A stretch of 23,014 nt of DNA. Source: Reyranella sp. GTDB taxonomy: Bacteria > Pseudomonadota > Alphaproteobacteria > Reyranellales > Reyranellaceae. The DNA is taken from assembly GCA_004296815.1 (NCBI GenBank), contig SCVT01000193.1, forward strand, positions 1-23,014, in the 5' to 3' direction. The notes below the pieces were generated by a model that saw nothing but the letters and a program-made list of their open reading frames with translations, was not told where the DNA came from and did not search any database. The translations under genes and the position numbers were made by a program. Below, one piece after another: positions 21,637 through 23,014 of this stretch (positions within the stretch are counted from its first letter, which is position 1; each line of letters opens with the position of its first letter).

Positions 21637-22419
21637 ATGACCGACTCCATCCTCACCGATTTCGAGCAGGGCGTGGCGACGCTGACGCTCAACCGGCCCG
21701 ACGCGATGAACTCCTTCGACGGCGACACCGCGCGCGCCATCATCCAGGCGGTCGAGGACTTCACCGCCGACGACGAGGTCCGCGTCATGGTGATCGCGGG
21801 CGAGGGGCGCGCCTTCTCGGCCGGCGGCGACTTCAACTGGGTGCTGACCTGGCCCGAGCTCGATTCGATCACGCGCAAGGTCGGCGCCGACGTGATGATG
21901 GCCGCGGTGCAGGCGATCTACGACTTCCCCAAGCCGTCGATCGCCAAGGTGCACGGCGCGGCCGTGGGTGGCGGCATCGGCGTCATGCTGGCCTGCGACT
22001 TCGCGGTCTCGGCCGCCTCGGCCCGCTTCGGGCTGACGTCGGCGCGTAACGGCCTGCTGGCCGGCATCGCCATCCCCGTGCTGATCCAGGCGGTCGGCCC
22101 GCGCATGGCGCGGCAGCTCCTGATGCACGGCGGCGTGTTCGATTCGGCGACGGCGCTGCGCATCGGCCTGGTCGACCAGGTGGTCGAAGGCGACGATCTA
22201 GACGCCACGGTGGCAGCACTTGCCGACGAGCTGAAGCGCAGTGCGCCGTCGGTGCAGACCCTCGTGAAGAAGCTGGTGGCCGAGCTCGACGCCATGCCGC
22301 ACGACGCGAGGGCAGCCGAGCTGATCGGCGAGCACGTCGCCGTGCAATGCACCACCGAGGATGCGATCGAGGGCATGAGCGCCTTCCTCGCCAAGCGCAA
22401 GCCGAAGTGGGCGCTGTGA
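21637..22419 (+). CDS. Crotonase-fold enoyl-CoA hydratase/isomerase family protein lacking both usual glutamates
   Basis: This 260-residue protein has the crotonase fold: VATLTLNRPDAMNSFD at the start, the oxyanion-hole segment GRAFSAGGDF and VHGAAVGGGIGVMLACDFAVSA. In the operon it occupies the place of methylglutaconyl-CoA hydratase, which hydrates the MCC product. The two catalytic glutamates of mitochondrial enoyl-CoA hydratase (144 and 164) align with Gly115 (GGGIGV) and Ser135 (FGLTSARNG), keeping the 20-residue spacing. As I recall them, LiuC-type hydratases lack the first but keep the second. Hydration by the standard mechanism is therefore doubtful, and a different reaction or unusual mechanism is possible. 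The gene starts seven bases after the mccB stop. Its TGA overlaps the next ATG (TGATG). Confidence 0.88.
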   Translation: MTDSILTDFEQGVATLTLNRPDAMNSFDGDTARAIIQAVEDFTADDEVRVMVIAGEGRAFSAGGDFNWVLTWPELDSITRKVGADVMMAAVQAIYDFPKPSIAKVHGAAVGGGIGVMLACDFAVSAASARFGLTSARNGLLAGIAIPVLIQAVGPRMARQLLMHGGVFDSATALRIGLVDQVVEGDDLDATVAALADELKRSAPSVQTLVKKLVAELDAMPHDARAAELIGEHVAVQCTTEDAIEGMSAFLAKRKPKWAL

Positions 22420-22991
22420 TGCGGTGGCTGCTCGCCCTGCTTGCGATGCTGGCTCTCGTGCCGGCGGCACGCGCCGACGACGCCAAGCTGTTCAAGGCAG
22501 GCAGTGGCGGCGCGATCATCCTGTCGACGGTCGCCGAGATGATGGTTGCCACCGGGATGTGCTCGCTGGGCGACCGAGAGGACTGGCAGAAGGTCGTGGC
22601 TGCGGTCGACCGGCGCTACCGCTTCTGCGTCACCAAGGACGCGGCCTGGTCGGGGTTGATGGAAGATTTCAAGCCGGCCGAGGCCAAGGCGAAGGCGGAA
22701 GGATCGAGCCGCTCATGGGGGTCGTTCGCCATCGAGTCGCTCCTCGGCACACGCGCCGCCGAGGCGCGCGCCATGGGCATGATGGCCTATTGCGCCAAGA
22801 TGCCGTGGAAGCTGATCCTGGTGCCGGGCGCCGCCACGGCCGAGGCCAAGGCCGAGTACATGAAGGCCAACCCCCAGGCGACCACACTGGAGCAGGGACT
22901 GGCGTTCTTCTCCTACATCCGGGATCTGGGCAGCAACACCGCCTGGGTCGAGGCACCGTGCGATAAGGACTTTTGGCCGGAATTCAAATGA
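22419..22991 (+). CDS. Secreted protein of unknown function embedded in the carboxylase operon
   Basis: This 190-residue protein has a signal peptide (MRWLLALLAMLALVPAARA, cleavage after Ala19). The mature chain contains four cysteines (48, 70, 125, 181), enough for two disulfides, and an Ala/Lys/Glu-rich helical C-terminal half. I do not recognise a family. The ATG overlaps the crotonase stop as TGATG and its own TGA overlaps the next ATG as ATGA. It is therefore translationally coupled on both sides and lies inside the operon between two enzymes that should act together in the cytoplasm. The open frame extends upstream within the crotonase gene but without signal-like sequence, so the ATG at 22419 is preferred. 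Its role is unknown. Confidence 0.75.
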   Translation: MRWLLALLAMLALVPAARADDAKLFKAGSGGAIILSTVAEMMVATGMCSLGDREDWQKVVAAVDRRYRFCVTKDAAWSGLMEDFKPAEAKAKAEGSSRSWGSFAIESLLGTRAAEARAMGMMAYCAKMPWKLILVPGAATAEAKAEYMKANPQATTLEQGLAFFSYIRDLGSNTAWVEAPCDKDFWPEFK

Positions 22992-23014
22992 ACATGTTCT
23001 CCAAGATCCTGATC
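22988..23014 (+). CDS. mccA: Start of methylcrotonyl-CoA carboxylase alpha (biotin carboxylase) subunit, partial
   Basis: Only nine codons are present, MNMFSKILI. This matches the beginning of biotin carboxylase subunits, which typically open MFSKILIANRGEIA. The ATG at 22988 overlaps the preceding TGA as ATGA, and an internal ATG at 22994 would give MFSKILI directly. Alpha-subunit genes normally lie near the beta subunit, so context supports the call. The evidence is short and the rest lies outside the window. Confidence 0.65.

Noticed and set aside
19422..21878. An 818-codon minus-strand open frame
   Set aside because: It is antisense to the TRAP binding protein and mccB, and its composition is that of a GC-bias shadow with no recognisable motif.
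1..23014. tRNA or tmRNA genes, CRISPR arrays, insertion sequences, phage or defence genes
   Set aside because: I found no cloverleaf-like gene, repeat-spacer pattern, transposase or integrase motif, or defence domain. Almost every base is covered by metabolic, transport or housekeeping genes.

Overview
The window is a GC-rich, densely coded piece of bacterial chromosome with strong G/C preference at codon third positions. It suggests a free-living alphaproteobacterium. The slt-dapA-smpB neighbourhood, abundant GMC, acyl-CoA, SDR and crotonase enzymes, a LivKGFHM-type importer and a TRAP binding protein all fit the Rhodospirillales/Hyphomicrobiales range. The genus is not proven; a Reyranella-like organism is only an impression. 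I see no insertion sequence, phage gene, tRNA, rRNA or CRISPR array.

Left region (1-8872). A partial glutathione S-transferase on the minus strand diverges from a type III alkylsulfatase of the SdsA1/BDS1 fold that lacks a signal peptide. A good sigma70-like promoter then precedes a complete branched-chain-amino-acid-type ABC importer in the order binding protein, two ATPases, two permeases. A GMC alcohol dehydrogenase follows three bases later. The set reads naturally as uptake, desulfation and alcohol oxidation of an organic sulfate ester, which is an inference worth testing.

Middle region (8877-15439). A minus-strand operon with start-stop overlaps encodes a type II haloacid dehalogenase, a PLP threonine/serine dehydratase and a four-helix membrane class III nucleotide cyclase. 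Diverging from it are a small YdhR-like barrel protein and an aldo/keto reductase. A small secreted protein of unknown function and a large soluble lytic transglycosylase then lie on the minus strand.

Right region (15492-23014). Divergent from slt, a promoter drives dapA (lysine/diaminopimelate synthesis) and then smpB (trans-translation), followed by an SDR and an acyl-CoA dehydrogenase. After a 112-base gap come an orphan TakP-like TRAP binding protein, a methylcrotonyl-CoA carboxylase beta subunit, a crotonase-fold protein lacking both usual catalytic glutamates and an unknown secreted protein. The window ends on nine codons that look like the N terminus of the biotin-carrying alpha subunit. 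This right end is probably a leucine/isovalerate-type acyl-CoA catabolic operon.

Most of the window is ordinary metabolism. The points most worth following are the sulfate-ester cassette, the glutamate-less crotonase, the secreted protein embedded in the carboxylase operon, a GC-rich hairpin in place of a Shine-Dalgarno before the carboxylase gene, and two possible leaderless transcripts.
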